DNA of 64,000 bases, from the NCBI GenBank assembly GCA_019055375.1, contig JAHQIW010000364.1, positions 248,001 to 312,000 on the forward strand, in the 5' to 3' direction. A program made the position numbers and the translations under genes. This document shows, piece by piece, positions 21,530 to 31,852 of this stretch; the first letter of the stretch is position 1, and the number at the start of each line of letters is the position of its first letter. This stretch comes from Parelaphostrongylus tenuis (Eukaryota > Nematoda > Chromadorea > Rhabditida > Metastrongylidae). Below the pieces are notes generated by a model. It was not told the origin of the DNA. It saw nothing but the letters and a program-made list of their open reading frames with translations, and did no database searches.

Positions 21530-21745
21530 GGAAGTGTTTGAAGGTAGTGTTATAATCATTAGAAATAAATCTGTGGTTACAACTCTACGTTGCCGAATTT
21601 TCAAAACACCCTTTTATTCCGATGTAGCATTTAGAATAATATTTTGTTTCTCACTCGCCTTTGGCCTTCATTTTTACCACGAGAATAAGTCGCTGGAAGC
21701 ACGAAAAGCATATCAGATTGTAGAGAATTTTCCGTAGTATCAGAA
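21530..21745 (+). repeat. AT-rich dispersed repeat X, diverged copy
   Basis: CCCTTTTATTCCGATGTAGC, TTTCTCACTCGCCTTTGGCC and TCGCTGGAAGCACGAAAAGC align by eye with 37200-37345 (CCTTTCTATAGCGGTGTAAC, TCGCTGGAAATACGAAAAGG). Confidence 0.35.
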
Positions 21746-22129
21746 TAATACGTTTCTATCTAGAGTTTCTGTCGACGTGGTGAAAAATTTCAGCAAAATA
21801 ACAATATTTGTCACCGTTTTAACGCATAGTGTGGTGAATCACTATCGAGTTACGCGGTGGACCCGGCGATCACCTTACTAACAAATTGTCGCTGTGGCTT
21901 CCCTTCACATTTTACTCAGCTAAGAACCTCTTGGGAGGCGGGGAGGGGGAGCAATCAATCGTTTTTGGAATAATGTTATTCATTTGAGGAGTTTTGACCA
22001 GTGAACCTACTGGAATACGGTATTTTTAATTCTGTACTTCTCTAGATAGAGAAGGAACTGTGAATAAAGAAAAAATAATGTAAGGCAAATAATGTCCAAA
22101 TCGTGAAATCATACCAATTTTTCACTTTA

Positions 22130-22380
22130 TTTCGAGTGTTTTATTAAGGCCACGCTCTAATTTCAGTATATCTCATAATTAATATTTGAGTCAACTTGTC
22201 ATGTGGTCTGTTAAATGGACTCTTGTAAAGCCCGATACACGTTTTCCACCATACAGTCTCGTCAGTCGGACAAAACTCTTCGTCTTTTAGTTTTTTAGCC
22301 AATCCTCTCGGGAGCCATTCTGCAATAGTTGAGACTAGTAGATCTGACACAAGGCGGAACAACAAGTTCCCTATGTAGAA
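22130..22380 (-). mobile_element. hammerhead-bearing dispersed repeat, subfamily A
   Basis: On the minus strand the unit runs from TAAAAGACGAAGAGTTTTG through the ribozyme at 22229-22272, then ACAGACCACATGACAAGTTG and ATTATGAGATATACTGAAAT, ending TAATAAAACACTCGAAATAA. The unit at 52640-52870 has the same order of blocks. Confidence 0.7.
22229..22272 (-). ncRNA. hammerhead ribozyme, type I, mildly degraded
   Basis: Stem I is TGTCCGA with TCGGGCT and the core CTGACGA is intact. The stem II region GACTGTATGGTG has lost its outer pairs. GAAA is intact, followed by ACGTGTA. Predicted cleavage is after GTA. Weak stem II suggests reduced or absent activity. Confidence 0.65.
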
Positions 22381-22849
22381 GGATTTCGTACAATCAAGTG
22401 GGGTGGGTCACTTCATTCAAGCAGTGCTCTAATCAAGAAGATTCGACTCAAGCGGCAACGACGAACCACTACGCGATGGCAAACGAATGTGGATAATCGA
22501 CGCGATAAATCGACTCTGAAGGAAACAAGACTTCCAAACTTTAGCCGATCAAAGGTTTTCGTACATCTATACGAAACTCGTTCAAGCTCAACTTTGTGAA
22601 GAAAACCATTATATATACAGAGTTAGCGTGGTATCTTCCTCATTTTTAGCACCTTTGCTGTCTTTGTAACCTTCTCATCGCCAAGTCTTCATGGTGTTAG
22701 AGAAAGACTCATCATAACAGCACTTTTTTGTATATCATTAGCCGCAAGGGCTAGTTCTCGTGACCCGGTGACTGGTGCAATACGTCATTTTTGCTTAGTG
22801 AAATGATTTGCCTGAATGGGACTCACTTGCTTTCAGAATTCTTTCTATT
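22381..22849. other. unassigned stretch
   Basis: Nothing recognised. Confidence 0.3.
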
Positions 22850-22998
22850 TGACCGCCTCCAGCGGTGGTAACGTGTTATAATTTACCCAATGATAAAGAG
22901 TGATGTGCAAAAATATTTGCATCGGATGGGATTTGAACCAACATTTCACCCTATCCGGGGCGCCTGCTGAACCGTTGCACTGCACACCTCACCCGCAG
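22850..22998 (-). repeat. tRNA-like hairpin repeat copy
   Basis: ACCGCCTCCAGCGGTGGTAA is the left terminal hairpin, followed by AAAGAGTGATGTGCAAAA. The reversed tRNA-like core is GGATGGGATTTGAACCAACA and ATCCGGGGCGCCTGCTGAAC. Confidence 0.6.
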
Positions 22999-23404
22999 GG
23001 CTTGCTCTCATCGTCGATCCGTCTCAGCTCTCTGCTATGAGACTTAGTTTTGTAGATTTTTGTCTCACATTCCCCGTGAAACAACATTACAAAATTATGT
23101 CACGTTGCAGAAAAAAGCAACATTTTTGGCGTTCAGACCATGAAAACAGAATCCATCTCCGAAATCTACGTTATGCAATTGTTCTTATTACTTCTTTGAG
23201 AACCGTGAATGTACACAGCGACGAAAAAAGGATAGCTTTTCACACAGCGTCCTACGCTTAATTTTGCTTGGCTGTCGCGTGGGACATTGACCAATTTTAT
23301 ATCTGTTACAGACTTGATGGTATTTTAATATTTGGCACTTTATTATCCGCCTTCTCAGTGATTTTTCTCTTTTCTTTCACTGTGAGGATCCCAGGACTTC
23401 AAGT
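22999..23404. other. unassigned stretch
   Basis: A 74-residue plus frame (23037-23261) shows no domain. Nothing else seen. Confidence 0.3.
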
Positions 23405-23615
23405 GTTCAATAGTTTTTCGTCTTCTTCTTGAACGTCGTATAATAGTGTTTGAGTGCATCTCTTTGCGATTTCGAAGATAGTCTGGCTGCGACGTTCCAT
23501 AGGGTGTTCCTTGTTGATTACTGGTGAGTGTTTAGGGAGAGAGTTCCGCCCCACGCGCACCGCGACGAGCATCACACCTACTTGGCCACGGCGCCTCTTA
23601 CCAACATCAGAACGA
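23405..23615 (-). mobile_element. SINE family B, copy 2
   Basis: The minus-strand head GCGCCGTGGCCAAGTAGGTG, the middle CACCCTATGGAACGTCGCAG and the tail GAAGAAGACGAAAA follow the order of the copy at 1765. The long minus frame through it is incidental. Confidence 0.65.
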
Positions 23616-23639
23616 TAATTCTCGATAATTAGAATAGAC

Positions 23640-23950
23640 AAAGTGTTGGAGACACAAACCTTGCTACATATTTTGAGGCTTTCATGAGGTCAGTTATGGT
23701 ACTCATACAGTGCAAGACACGTGTTTCGGCATTACAGCCTTGTCAATTGTACGGCGCCTTTCGGTTCAGTCACTTCCGCGGGCAGATATCACTATATAAA
23801 GTAACCGCTGGCGAAATATTTACACTTGTAGCAAAGTGATAAAACCATTCTATGTTATCAGATTATGTTGCTTTGAGCGAGGTCTTAAAAGCAATCGAAA
23901 AGAAAAGTCTTTGCAATGTCATGCAAAGGCAATGGAAACATTAAACTACA
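23640..23950 (-). mobile_element. hammerhead-bearing dispersed repeat, subfamily B/C
   Basis: The minus strand carries the degraded ribozyme at 23708-23753 followed by TATGAGTACCATAACTGACC. The plus strand further right has TATGTTATCAGATTATGTTG and GAGCGAGGTCTTAAAAGC, matching the outer arm of the foldback at 47415-47735. Confidence 0.5.
23708..23753 (-). ncRNA. hammerhead ribozyme, degraded
   Basis: GTACAA and TTGCAC form stem I with one mismatch. The core reads TTGACAA instead of CTGANGA, with two of the fixed bases changed. GAAACACGTGTC is retained, giving a GTC cleavage triplet. Probably inactive. Confidence 0.5.
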
Positions 23951-24189
23951 ATCATAGTTACCACTATTTGTGTTGAAAGCAGCCTTTTTTTGCTTCATTC
24001 TTTTCATTCAACTAGAGATATGAAAATTTTCGTCATTAGCCTTTAGCAATTCCTAGTGAGAGATTCTAACCTTCTCTGCCTTTTTTTCTTTCAAATCTTT
24101 GAATGTCAAATGTTGGAGTATTGTTTGGTTACCGGTGATTATTTTCGACCCTTTGGAACAGCGTCTTTTCTGCTGTTTTTCTCAACGTT

Positions 24190-24480
24190 TTAGTAATCTT
24201 TCGGTAGATCAAATTCTAAAAATATCTATGTTACAATTTGTTCCTAAAATCTTTTTTGAGTTTGCTGTGACCGCAAGAATAAAATTACGTTTCACACTCG
24301 GTCACACTCGGCACGTTTTCCGCCGGAGAGAGTTTTTTATGGACTTCATTATTCAAAGGTTTAAATCTCACTGAATTTAATACTGCACTCTGCTGTTAGG
24401 AAGCTTTTTGATTGCGCTATATCAGTGAGAATAAAATTGTGTTTCACATTCGGACCGCAGTTTTGTCTAATGGTGTATGT
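24190..24480 (+). repeat. AT-rich dispersed repeat X, two adjacent units
   Basis: GCAAGAATAAAATTACGTTT with CACACTCGG occurs near 24270, and GTGAGAATAAAATTGTGTTT with CACATTCGG near 24425, each followed by TATGGACTTC- or TATGTGGATGG-like sequence. Confidence 0.45.
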
Positions 24481-25884
24481 GGATGGCTAAGTGAGTGGAA
24501 TTTTTCAACATTCGCAACAGAAGACATCTAAGCGACTAGGGTTTATGGATGGTCTTTTAAACAAATTTCAATGATTATTTGATAGCATAAATTTAAATGG
24601 TTCTCAAGCTAAGCTCTGTCTTCAAAAAGGTGTCTTAGAGCGCTGGAAGAGCGAAAAGATGGTTACTTTTTGCACTCCTAGGCTTAGGCTGCTTAGACTT
24701 AGTCTTTGCAGTGGGTTTACATGGCAATATCAAATGAAAGTGAACAGCTTAACTCATACAGCGATAAAACAACGTTTCTTCTACTATTCTAATGCGAAAA
24801 AACTCAAAAATTTCACGAAATGGGCGGCAATGTCCAAATAAACAGCAAAAATCACATCCTTTCGATGCAGTTTTGAGATCGCTGCGCACAGAACGATTCG
24901 AGAGCTGCTGTATTGTATAGTGCTCGCCGAGAGCGAAGCCCAATATTTTGGCTGCTACAGGACATTAAATAGTCTTTTTGAGAAACTAAGATCGAGAAAT
25001 GCGCCGAGTGTGGAACACAAATTTATTTTTACTACAACAGCGCACTAAAAAAGTTTTTTCAAAAATGAAGTAAGACACTGAAACTTTTCAGATTTGAGCT
25101 GACGGATGTTAGCTGAAAGTCTAAAAAAGGCGGAAAATGCGCTGTTCCCAAATTGTTGTAAGTGATTGCCAACAACCAAAAAATACTGGTTTTCCTATAA
25201 ATCGTCAAATTTATCTTACAGTGATGTCTTTAAGATCTATCTGAGCAGTGTTTAAGATAAGAGTATGCAGCAATTTACAATCATCATTCAAAAGCGATTA
25301 GGTTTTCCTTTATCTTCATCACTTTTTTTTTTGGCTTACAAAGGCTGAAGGTATTAAAACATGCTTATCGTTTCTTGGATCATCAAACATTCAAACATCA
25401 ACCACAACATCGACCAATTTGCTTCAATATGCAAATATGCAATCATATATAGTCATATCCATACACGCATTGCTGAAACAAGTCTGAATTTATTTAGAAA
25501 TTCCTTCCCTCCATTAAATACTTAATTTGACGCTGCTATGAGCCATCGGTTTATTTTCATTGTGCAATTATACACATTTCTCGCTATCAGATAATCATTT
25601 TCTGCTTTCCGACTTGATACTCCTGGGAGAGGAATAGCTCTCTACAACGATGTCTGAGCTTCTGTCAAACGCTTCGACACCATTTCATCCACCACATCTC
25701 TCCTCTCTTTTAATCATCGTTTATCACCTTATTGTAACATGAGACGTAGGTTGTGTTTCTTTGAAAATGTGTACCTTAGTATTCAAAGCTCTTATGATGT
25801 AAAATCACAAGTGTTTATTTGCACTGGTTAGGATACGTTGCACTTTGTGTAAAAAAGGATGTATTTACGTTTGTATGTAATAAA
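24481..25884. other. mostly unassigned, with repeat X fragments
   Basis: Around 24620-24850 and 25010-25150, fragments such as TTAGAGCGCTGGAAGAGCG and GCACTAAAAAAGTTTTTTCA resemble pieces of dispersed repeat X. No gene is supported. Confidence 0.3.
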
Positions 25885-26181
25885 AGAATAAAGCTCTCGG
25901 CGTTTGATCAATCCCTGAGGGATCGCCATGCATTCGTGTTCAATTTTTAACTTCATTTGAGGTGATTGAATGCATATCTGGCCTTTACAATGACTCGCCG
26001 TGGCCTTCCGCTGAACCGAGTCAGTGCTGCTTATCCTCCCAGACAAGTTTGTGACCAGTCTGGTACCAACTTACCGACCCCGAAGGGATGGATGGCTTGG
26101 TGAGCCATGAGCGCGAAATCGAGCTGTTGACCCCGTGTGAGACGCAGAGCACCTATAACCACTGAGCCACATGCGCTCATA
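25885..26181 (-). mobile_element. SINE family A, near full-length copy
   Basis: Reverse-complement blocks run from the tail (TTTGATCAATCCCTGAGGGA) through CCTTTACAATGACTCGCCGT and CTTATCCTCCCAGACAAG to the head (GAGCCACATGCGCTCA). It is among the best-preserved copies. Confidence 0.8.
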
Positions 26182-27228
26182 ATTGTATGTAATATGTCTG
26201 CCAAAATATGTACTTGTAAGCATATATGAGTATGTAGATGCAAGTACACGTCTGTTTATGTCTATAGATGTATCCTTAGATGACTCATAACTAATAGAGA
26301 TCGGAAGTGAATGAAATCTGATACACAGCACGAGCGTATTCCAGCAATGTCCGACGCAGTACAATCTGGTTCAGCGCATGGATCATTCAGTATGTTGTGG
26401 AATAGGACATGAAGTCTTCTGATGCTTATTATATGCTGAACATTAGTTGTCTTGGTATGGGTTTTGTGCCCTTTTTCATCTTTTTTTTTGCGTTCATTTT
26501 TTTTAATTTCAGAAAATTACTTCATCACCCGACTAATTCTTGCCGCGTAAATCATTTTTAACGGCACGGTTCGATGTGAAAAATATCACAAAAATGTACA
26601 CTTTATTTTGGCTTTCCGCTGCCCTTCTGCTCGCCTTTCTGTTAGGCTTACTGTTAATTTTTTTACAGTTGATATTCCTTTCTTGATAAACAGAAATTCG
26701 ATAGTTCATGATGGAGGAGAACATTTTGTACCAAAACCGTTTTTATTACCTCCTTTCTCTTATTGCATGCTTTCCACAGAACAAATAAAATGTTGAAGTT
26801 TATTGTTCTGGGGATGATCAAGAAGTCCCGATAATCAGCGCCCCTCTTGACAAAATTTGTTACTGGATGGCTATGGGTTCTTCACCATTTCCTTGTTCGC
26901 TCTGCAAAAATAAGTCTTTAGAAGACCAAGTGAAATGTATGGCACAAATTGTGAAATCAGAACTTAACGATCAAGTTACTTATTAAAGAATAAGGAAAAA
27001 TGTGATTAGCAAAGGTTTTTCTTATCTTCTGTAGATTTGCCCAAGTCCATGAAAACATTCGAGAGCGCATGTATTTTGAGCCGTATGAATCTTTTTTTTT
27101 TGTTTTTTCTATTGCAAAATAACTGTCGCGCAAAAGTTATAAGGTCAAAAAATACGGAGTACACGCGAGTTAAAAATTAAAATCAATGAGAGGGAGCTAG
27201 AAAGTAATAGCGTTAGTGTTATTGACTT
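26182..27228. other. unassigned stretch downstream of the neuropeptide exon
   Basis: Any further 3' exon or the 3' UTR of the neuropeptide gene should lie here on the minus strand. I could not identify an exon that closes the frame convincingly. Confidence 0.3.
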
Positions 27229-27230
27229 AC

Positions 27231-27736
27231 TTCGGGCTGTGGTGTGTCCTCGTACATCGACCATTCTGGGTACTCATCCATGTGGTCACGTTTTCCACCT
27301 CGAAACATCCTTGCTCCACCCTTTTTTTCGAGACTGAACGTCCTTCCGCCGCCCTTCTTTTCTTCTGTGACCACTTCATTTTGTCGCAAGAACGGTAGAA
27401 ATCCATGAACTCTTTTTTTCTGTGTTGCGAATAGTCCAGTGTCGTGTTGCTGCTCTGTTGGCGTGAAGAACCGAGCGCCAGCGCGCTTGTGTCCACCAAA
27501 ATTTCTCCCGCCTCCTCTTTTTATAAATTCAGAACGTGTTAGAGATTCTTTCTGTCCCAAATTTTTGAACATTCTTTCTTCATTTTCATGCCACCTTCCT
27601 CTACCGTAGGATTGTATTCCGCCATTTTCATCACTGAAGAGTGCTGCGGGTCCTCTTTTTTCACTGAGGGGCACGAAAAGTCGTCCTCCGCCTCTTTTCG
27701 AATGAAAGAATTCCTTAGATTGTAGAGCTGCAGCAG
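27231..27736 (-). CDS. nlp-21-like: NLP-21-like neuropeptide precursor, main exon
   Basis: The exon runs from a strong acceptor (CGATTTTCAG) to a consensus donor (CCCGAA|GTAAGT) and encodes about 168 residues of a secreted peptide precursor. Dibasic KR, KKR or KK sites release GGGRLFVPLSE, GGGRNFGGH, AGARFFTPTEQQHDTGLFATQ, VHGFLPFLRQNEVVTEE, GGGRTFSLE and GGARMFRGG. The repeated GGxR-(aromatic or Met) N-termini match the GGARAF-type peptides of C. elegans NLP-21. The Gly-Gly-Lys-Arg after GGARMFR would permit C-terminal amidation. Convertases in dense-core vesicles would process it, and the peptides would act as extracellular signals. The signal-peptide exon was not found upstream; the in-frame ATG at 27776 lies in the intron side and lacks a signal sequence. 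One long segment between GPAALFSDE and SEFIKR has no dibasic cut. It is likely a real, incomplete gene. Confidence 0.82.
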
Positions 27737-27908
27737 CTGAAAATCGAGGAATTGTAATGCATCGAAGAAACTTCAACTTTTACAATTTAGTCCTTGCAGT
27801 TTCAGTTTACTTGCGCAGTTATTCACTCCAGGGCTCCACTTTGCTTAGTTTGAAAAAAATCCTTTTTTCAATTTTGTTATATTATTTTGAGGAAAACATT
27901 TGTCTGCC

Positions 27909-28040
27909 AATAATGTAGAATGGTGTGCAAAAACATTTGCGTCAGCCGGTCAACGGTTCAGCACACGCTCCCGGAAAGAGTGAGATCTGGGTTCGTATCC
28001 CGGCCGACGCAAATGTTTTTGCACACCACTCCACATTATT
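27909..28040 (+). repeat. tRNA-like core inside a near-perfect hairpin
   Basis: Arms of about 35 bp (27909-27943 and 28006-28040, two mismatches) flank and overlap a 72-nt tRNA-like core at 27939-28010. The core has GCGTC/GACGC acceptor ends, an anticodon arm CGCTC-CCGGAAA-GAGTG and a T-arm CTGGGTTCGTATCCCGG. This is the best-preserved copy of the family. It lies 170 bp upstream of the neuropeptide exon. Confidence 0.75.
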
Positions 28041-28360
28041 GAGTTTATTGAAACACCATGCCACCGCAATACGCAGTCAAATAGAGTGAATTCGATTTGT
28101 TCGCCACTAAGAATGTGACTACTGCGTTGACGACAGGAACTGAGAGCAAATTTTCAATTGACTTTGAGCGGACCCCGACACTAGTCAAGCAATCCCTTTT
28201 TCTTTTGTGCCTGGAAAGTTAGCATCAGATCTGTTAGAGCTACCTCATTTTATAAAGGCCGGCTACTATCTGTGGTGAAACCTGCTGGCACTGCAAAACT
28301 ATCCTGAAATTTCAGGCTGAATCTCTCGACTAGCGTTTACGAAATTTGTGTGTGTATGCA

Positions 28361-28466
28361 AAAGAGAGAAAGAAAGAGAGAGAGAGAGAGAGGAGAGAGA
28401 GAGATAGAGAAAAAGAGGAAGAGAAAGAGGAAGAGGGAGAAAGGGAGGGGAGGGAAGAGAGAGAGT
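28361..28466 (+). repeat. GA-rich low-complexity tract
   Basis: About 105 bp is almost pure purine, mostly GA and GGA repeats. Open frames across it on both strands are artefacts of composition. Confidence 0.9.
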
Positions 28467-28995
28467 CTTTAAGTCGTAGCCGCATCCACTTTGCATATTC
28501 GAAGATATTTATGGAAGACGGAAGCATACAAGGGAATAAATGAAAGAAGCACTGGACCCAGTTAATATCTAGAGACGATGCAACCGAGAAACGCTGCAGT
28601 TAAAACCAAGTTTTCTTATATTAGGAAATTATTTTGTAAAAACCGTTTCCCGATATTCGATATAAAGTTGAAGGAGTTCTTCTAGAAGGATCATACGTTC
28701 TAGAAGTTTAGTAGGCTATCATTCATTATTATCAGATCAGGCAAAGGAAATGCTTTGGAAGTTCATCTAAATTTTTCGTGAAATTTGGAACTATCCATTG
28801 AATTTTTACGGAGAACTCTTGTTAAAAATTTTATCTGGGGAGCTTTGCATCAGAAGTGGGTGAAAGTGGTCACATCCCTTCTTAATTCAAGACTCGGAAA
28901 GCATCATCAATATTACTATCCTTTTGCAATGAAGCTATTGATTTTGTTTGAGTATCGCTCATTCACAAGAAAGATATAAGAAAACAAAGATCAAG
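28467..28995. other. unassigned stretch
   Basis: A 64-residue plus frame at 28785-28979 is unrecognised. Nothing else is supported. Confidence 0.3.
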
Positions 28996-29052
28996 AATTC
29001 CTAATTTTCTTTACTAAGCCAGGCACGTGGTTTTATATAATTTCTCTATTCA

Positions 29053-29089
29053 ACAGCCGACGTTTTGGCAGTTCGCCTTCTCCAGAGCC
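29053..29089 (-). ncRNA. hammerhead-like Penelope tail motif
   Basis: AGGCT / CTGGAGA / AGGCGAACTGCC / AAAACGTC / GGCTG. It follows the order stem I, core, stem II, GAAA, cleavage triplet GTC, stem I. One core A is changed to G and GAAA reads AAAA. Confidence 0.45.
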
Positions 29090-29288
29090 TGAAAAGGTCA
29101 AATTGTCTGCAATCCAATCAGTTTAACACCTCTATTATTCCTTTGAAAAAAATACACTAGACCTAAATTTCTATCGCATAAACACAAAATCAACTCTCAA
29201 CATACAAATTTTTATATGTGTTTCACTGAATGATTCAAATGGAAATTATTGGAAGGAGATCACATAGGCTCGTAATGCACTCCACCCA

Positions 29289-29774
29289 TCAAAAAAAAAA
29301 TTTTATATAGTGACCAATATCACGAAAGATAACGGAGCATTCTTCCCTGTGGTTGATAGTTGGATTGGTGGTGTTGGTCCAAAATCCTTCTAAAATCTTT
29401 CGGGCTGATGTTTTATGTTCCTGCGCAAGGATGGTGGCTTTTATGTCATAGTCTACTCCGTCATGCTTCTGTGCGCTATGTGTCCCTAACGGGGTATTTC
29501 GTCTATTATGACGCTTGTCAGCTAGGTGTTCTTCCATGCGGACATTGAGCGGCCTACCCGTTTCGCCAATATATTTATCGCTACACGCTATGCAAGAGAT
29601 TCGGCAGACTGTACCTACGCTCATGCAATTACCGTCTCTGCCGTTAGGACATATTTTACAATCTTCAATTATACAGCGACGGTTAAATAAGCGGTTGCGA
29701 ACTAATTGGCGTTTCAGAGTATTCGGCGGGATTTCAATGATAATTACCGATTGCTCTGAATCTGCTTCTCTCAA
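29289..29774 (-). pseudogene. Penelope-like element GIY-YIG endonuclease domain
   Basis: An uninterrupted frame of 161 residues encodes the C-terminal endonuclease of a Penelope-like retrotransposon. Visible parts: the linker IIIEIPPNTLKRQLVRNRLF, the cysteine knuckle CKICPNGRDGNC with CIAC, then YIGETGRPLNVRMEEHLADK carrying the YIG motif and the conserved arginine, and AQEHKTSARKILEGFW with the late acidic residue. In living elements this enzyme nicks the target to prime reverse transcription. The upstream reverse transcriptase is missing and the frame shifts near 29800, so this is a 5'-truncated dead copy, though its last 160 codons are clean. Confidence 0.8.
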
Positions 29775-30159
29775 ACAACGTTTTATAGGTGTGTAGTGGC
29801 ATTTAAAAAGAACGGGAGGATAAACGGGATTCTCCCTCCATTCGAATTCTCGTTGGTAGGCGTATTGTTTCCTCTTGACCTAAGCCGAGGGTTTACATAT
29901 TCTTATCCATGAGAAATTGCTATTTCCTGAGCCACTTTCACGGATTCTACTCTCTGCTCCTACCGGGCACATACATTGGCTGCTGTTCGAAACATGTTTT
30001 TTTTTTACTAACGCCTTTTCGCCATCTGTTATATTCAGAAGAAACAACACGCCTCCGAACCTCCGAACGAAAATTCGAATGAAGGGAGAGTCCCATTTAT
30101 CTTCTCGTTCTTTTTAAATGAAATTAGTATAGCTATAAAACGTTGTTTGAAAAGAGCAG

Positions 30160-30627
30160 GTTTAGAACAATCGGTAATTATCATTAAAATACCACCGAAT
30201 ACTCTAAGGGCCAATTAGTTCACACCCGCCTATTTGGCCGTCTCTGTATAATGAAAGATTGTAAAATATGTCCTAACGGCAGAGACGGTGATCACATGAG
30301 CATAGGAACAGTCTACCTAATCTCGTGCAAAGCGTGCAGCGATATATTGCGGAAACGAATAGGCCGCTCTATACTCGCATAGAAGAACACTTAGCTGACA
30401 AGCGTCATGATAGACGAAATATCCCGTCAGGGACACATAGAGCACAGAAGCAAGACGGAGTAGATTTTAACATAGTAATCACCACCCTTGCACAGGATTA
30501 TGAACTATCAGCGCGAAAAATTTTGGAAGCACTTTGGATTAGCACCACCTATCCAACTATAAACCGCCGAGAGGAATGCCTCGTTATCATTCGTGATATC
30601 AATCATTATATAAGACTGTTGTCTTGA
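30160..30627 (+). pseudogene. Penelope GIY-YIG domain, frameshifted
   Basis: The second half is open from 30325 (RPLYTRIEEHLADKRHDRR through SARKILEALW). The cysteine-rich part before it lies in another frame. A base change turns the YIGE motif region into AAACGAATAG, so YIG itself is disrupted (RYIAE). It must be inactive. Confidence 0.7.
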
Positions 30628-30828
30628 TTGGTTGGGTGCATTACAAGCCTTTTGATCTCCTTCCGGTGGTCTCCACTTTAATCATTCGGTGGAACACATA
30701 TAAAAAGCGGTGAGTATGTTGAGAGTTGATTTTGTGCTTGATGCGACTGAAATCTAGGTCCGGTGATTTTTTTCTAAAGGAGTAATGGAAATGTTTGACT
30801 GATTGGATTGCGGCAGTTTGACCTTTCT

Positions 30829-30868
30829 AGGCTCTGAAAAAGGCGAACTGCCAAAATGACAGCTGTTG
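30829..30868 (+). ncRNA. hammerhead-like Penelope tail motif, degraded
   Basis: AGGCT / CTGAAAA / AGGCGAACTGCC / AAAATGAC / AGCTG. The G of the core and the GAAA and GTC elements are altered. Confidence 0.4.
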
Positions 30869-30980
30869 AATAAAAAATATTCAATTATATACATATAATT
30901 ATATTTATATGTATATGATAATATGAAAAACTATATAACATCTCGTCTTTGGCTTAAAGAAGAAAATTAGGAATTATTGA

Positions 30981-31850
30981 AGCATGCCGAGGCCAATAGA
31001 TAGCCGGTTTTGGGGATTGTTACCAAAATCGAAATTATTACGAAATCATGTTAGTTTTCCTTCTTTAACTACTTTTCAAAAAAAGCGCCATTCATGGCAC
31101 TAAGAAGGTGAATGATTGCTCCACCCAATACATTATTCATTGGATTACATGCAAAATCAAAGATAGGATAATAGCGATAGACATTTGTCTTTAGGAAGCA
31201 AGACATTCGAGCTCACTATCACTCATCAGCGGAAGCTACTCTGAAATCCCAGTTTCGATTGAGTTTGCAGTGGGTCTAAACGAAAAGACGGTAACGTGTG
31301 CAGAGCAGAGCTAGGAGTTGAGTTTGCAAATGTATCAGTAAAGGCAATCAAGGTTTACCAATCACACAAAGCATTAATTGCCCCATGTCTGAATCTACAT
31401 TCAAAATAGCAACAGAGGGACTTATCTACACCTTCTTCTCATTTCAGAGAGACCAGTGAAGTAAAAGCTGGTTTATTGGCCGATATGCTAGTCGGTTGTT
31501 GATGAACAAAACCATAATTATTTTCGATCCTATTAGGGTCACAGTAGGACCCGCGGAGATATTACTAATAGGCCTTATCAACACAAAGTCATTTTCTTAA
31601 GCTTTTTGTCAAAATACAAAGCAGCCAACTATTGACAAGCCAACTTTGGCAGTTAAGAACGGATATTACAGTAACGGAATTATAGAGTTTTGAAGTGCTT
31701 TTACAGTCTCTCCAAAGCTATTCAGAACTGCTCTTGAAGGCTTACGTGATAACGAAAATGAGCTAATGCTGAATTGTTAGTGATACTATATTATATCTAT
31801 GATATATATGTTGTGATACATCAAATATACTAGCCAAGAGAAATCGAGTG
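30981..31850. other. unassigned stretch
   Basis: No gene or repeat copy that I can support. Confidence 0.3.
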
Positions 31851-31852
31851 TA

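Larger units (their letters stand above)
28996..29880 (-). mobile_element. Penelope-like element fragment, left arm of an inverted pair
   Basis: Read on the minus strand it holds the end of the reverse transcriptase linker, a GIY-YIG domain (29289-29774), a 3' non-coding part and a hammerhead-like tail (29053-29089). It ends with AAGAAAATTAGGAATTC. The fragment at 30036-30980 is the same sequence in the opposite orientation and ends AAGAAAATTAGGAATTA. Confidence 0.75.
30036..30980 (+). mobile_element. Penelope-like element fragment, right arm of an inverted pair
   Basis: It has the same extent and order as the left arm: linker (CCCATTTATCTTCTCGTTC), GIY-YIG frame, 3' non-coding part, hammerhead-like tail and terminal AAGAAAATTAGGAATT. 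A spacer of about 155 bp separates the arms. An AT-rich expansion (ATATACATATAATTATATTT) is unique to this copy. Confidence 0.75.

Noticed and set aside
28299..28543. Ser/Leu-rich and Arg/Glu-rich frames on both strands
   Set aside because: They are translations of the GA-rich simple tract.
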